From JAPUIN01 sp041580375 (GTDB taxonomy: Bacteria; Acidobacteriota; Polarisedimenticolia; Gp22-AA2), in NCBI GenBank assembly GCA_041580375.1, contig JBFGDZ010000077.1:1-16035 (forward strand): a stretch of DNA of 16,035 bases, read 5' to 3'. Under the pieces are notes generated by a model. That model was not told the DNA's origin. It worked only from the letters and a program-made list of their open reading frames with translations, and ran no database searches. The position numbers and the translations under genes are program-made. Below are positions 15,935-16,035 of this stretch, one piece after another. Numbering within the stretch: position 1 is the first letter of the stretch; each line of letters begins with the position of its first letter.

Positions 15935-16035
15935 TCACCCAGCGGAGGCGCGCGTACGCCGCGTCCCGCTGACGTCGCGCGTCAGATAGTGCGCCAGCAG
16001 GATCGGCACGGACGTCGCGAGGACCACGAACACGG
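15935..16035 (-). CDS. C-terminal end of an integral membrane protein (partial)
   Basis: Minus-strand reading frame entering from the right edge and ending at TGA 15935-15937. The 32 visible residues contain one hydrophobic helix, VFVVLATSVPILLAHYLTRD, then a short basic tail ending RASAG. This looks like the last membrane helix and cytoplasmic tail of a transporter or permease subunit, as in some ABC permeases, but too little is present to name a family. Its stop is 15 bases from the convergent hydrolase stop, with no hairpin seen between. Confidence 0.55.
   Translation of the reverse strand, partial: VFVVLATSVPILLAHYLTRDVSGTRRTRASAG

Noticed and set aside
1..16035. CRISPR arrays, tRNA or rRNA genes, insertion sequences, attachment sites
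   Set aside because: No regularly spaced repeats, no tRNA cloverleaf or rRNA-like stretch, and no transposase, integrase or terminal inverted repeats were seen.

Overview
The window is high-GC bacterial DNA, roughly two thirds G+C by eye. It is gene-dense, with tight operons and frequent GTG starts. Taxonomy cannot be fixed from the sequence. The combination of selenocysteine use, a bacterial Hdr/2-oxoacid:ferredoxin module, and secreted CocE-type hydrolase and NSS transporter genes would suit Acidobacteriota or a similar soil or sediment lineage, but this is inference.

Layout. The left edge (1-107, +) is the last part of a short-chain dehydrogenase. From 10495 down to 129 (-) runs one ten-gene block with gaps of at most about 30 bases and many 4-base stop/start overlaps. 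In transcription order it encodes a MarR regulator with a cysteine-rich tail, KorD (2x[4Fe-4S] ferredoxin), KorA, KorB, KorC, a GltD/NfnB-like FAD and NAD(P) oxidoreductase with ferredoxin and MvhD-like domains, a fused HdrC-HdrB protein, an HdrA-MvhD fusion, a small zinc-ribbon protein and a hemerythrin-like protein. A good sigma70-type promoter (TTGACC-N17-TATAAA) with two 11-bp palindromic operators just downstream lies immediately before the MarR gene.

The key point is HdrA. It is split by an in-frame TGA at 2687-2689, exactly where homologues carry a conserved cysteine, and a SECIS-like hairpin with a GGUC loop follows directly. I read it as one 820-residue selenoprotein (Sec199), not as two genes or a pseudogene. 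Together the block looks like a complete enzyme system. A 2-oxoacid:ferredoxin oxidoreductase delivers low-potential electrons, a pyridine-nucleotide module exchanges electrons with NAD(P)H, and a flavin-based bifurcating HdrA core connects both to an HdrB-type disulfide site whose substrate is unknown. A cysteine-rich, possibly Fe-S or redox-sensing MarR protein would control it, and the hemerythrin suggests an oxygen or iron link.

A second minus-strand operon (13581 to 10588) encodes an NSS-family sodium-coupled transporter, a 37-residue single-helix accessory peptide and a TerC-PGPGW membrane protein. Its promoter (TTGATC-N17-TATGAT) has a spacer that is itself a perfect 17-base palindrome. 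Divergent from it is an exported CocE/NonD-type serine hydrolase (13820-15919, +). The right edge holds the C-terminal end of a minus-strand membrane protein.
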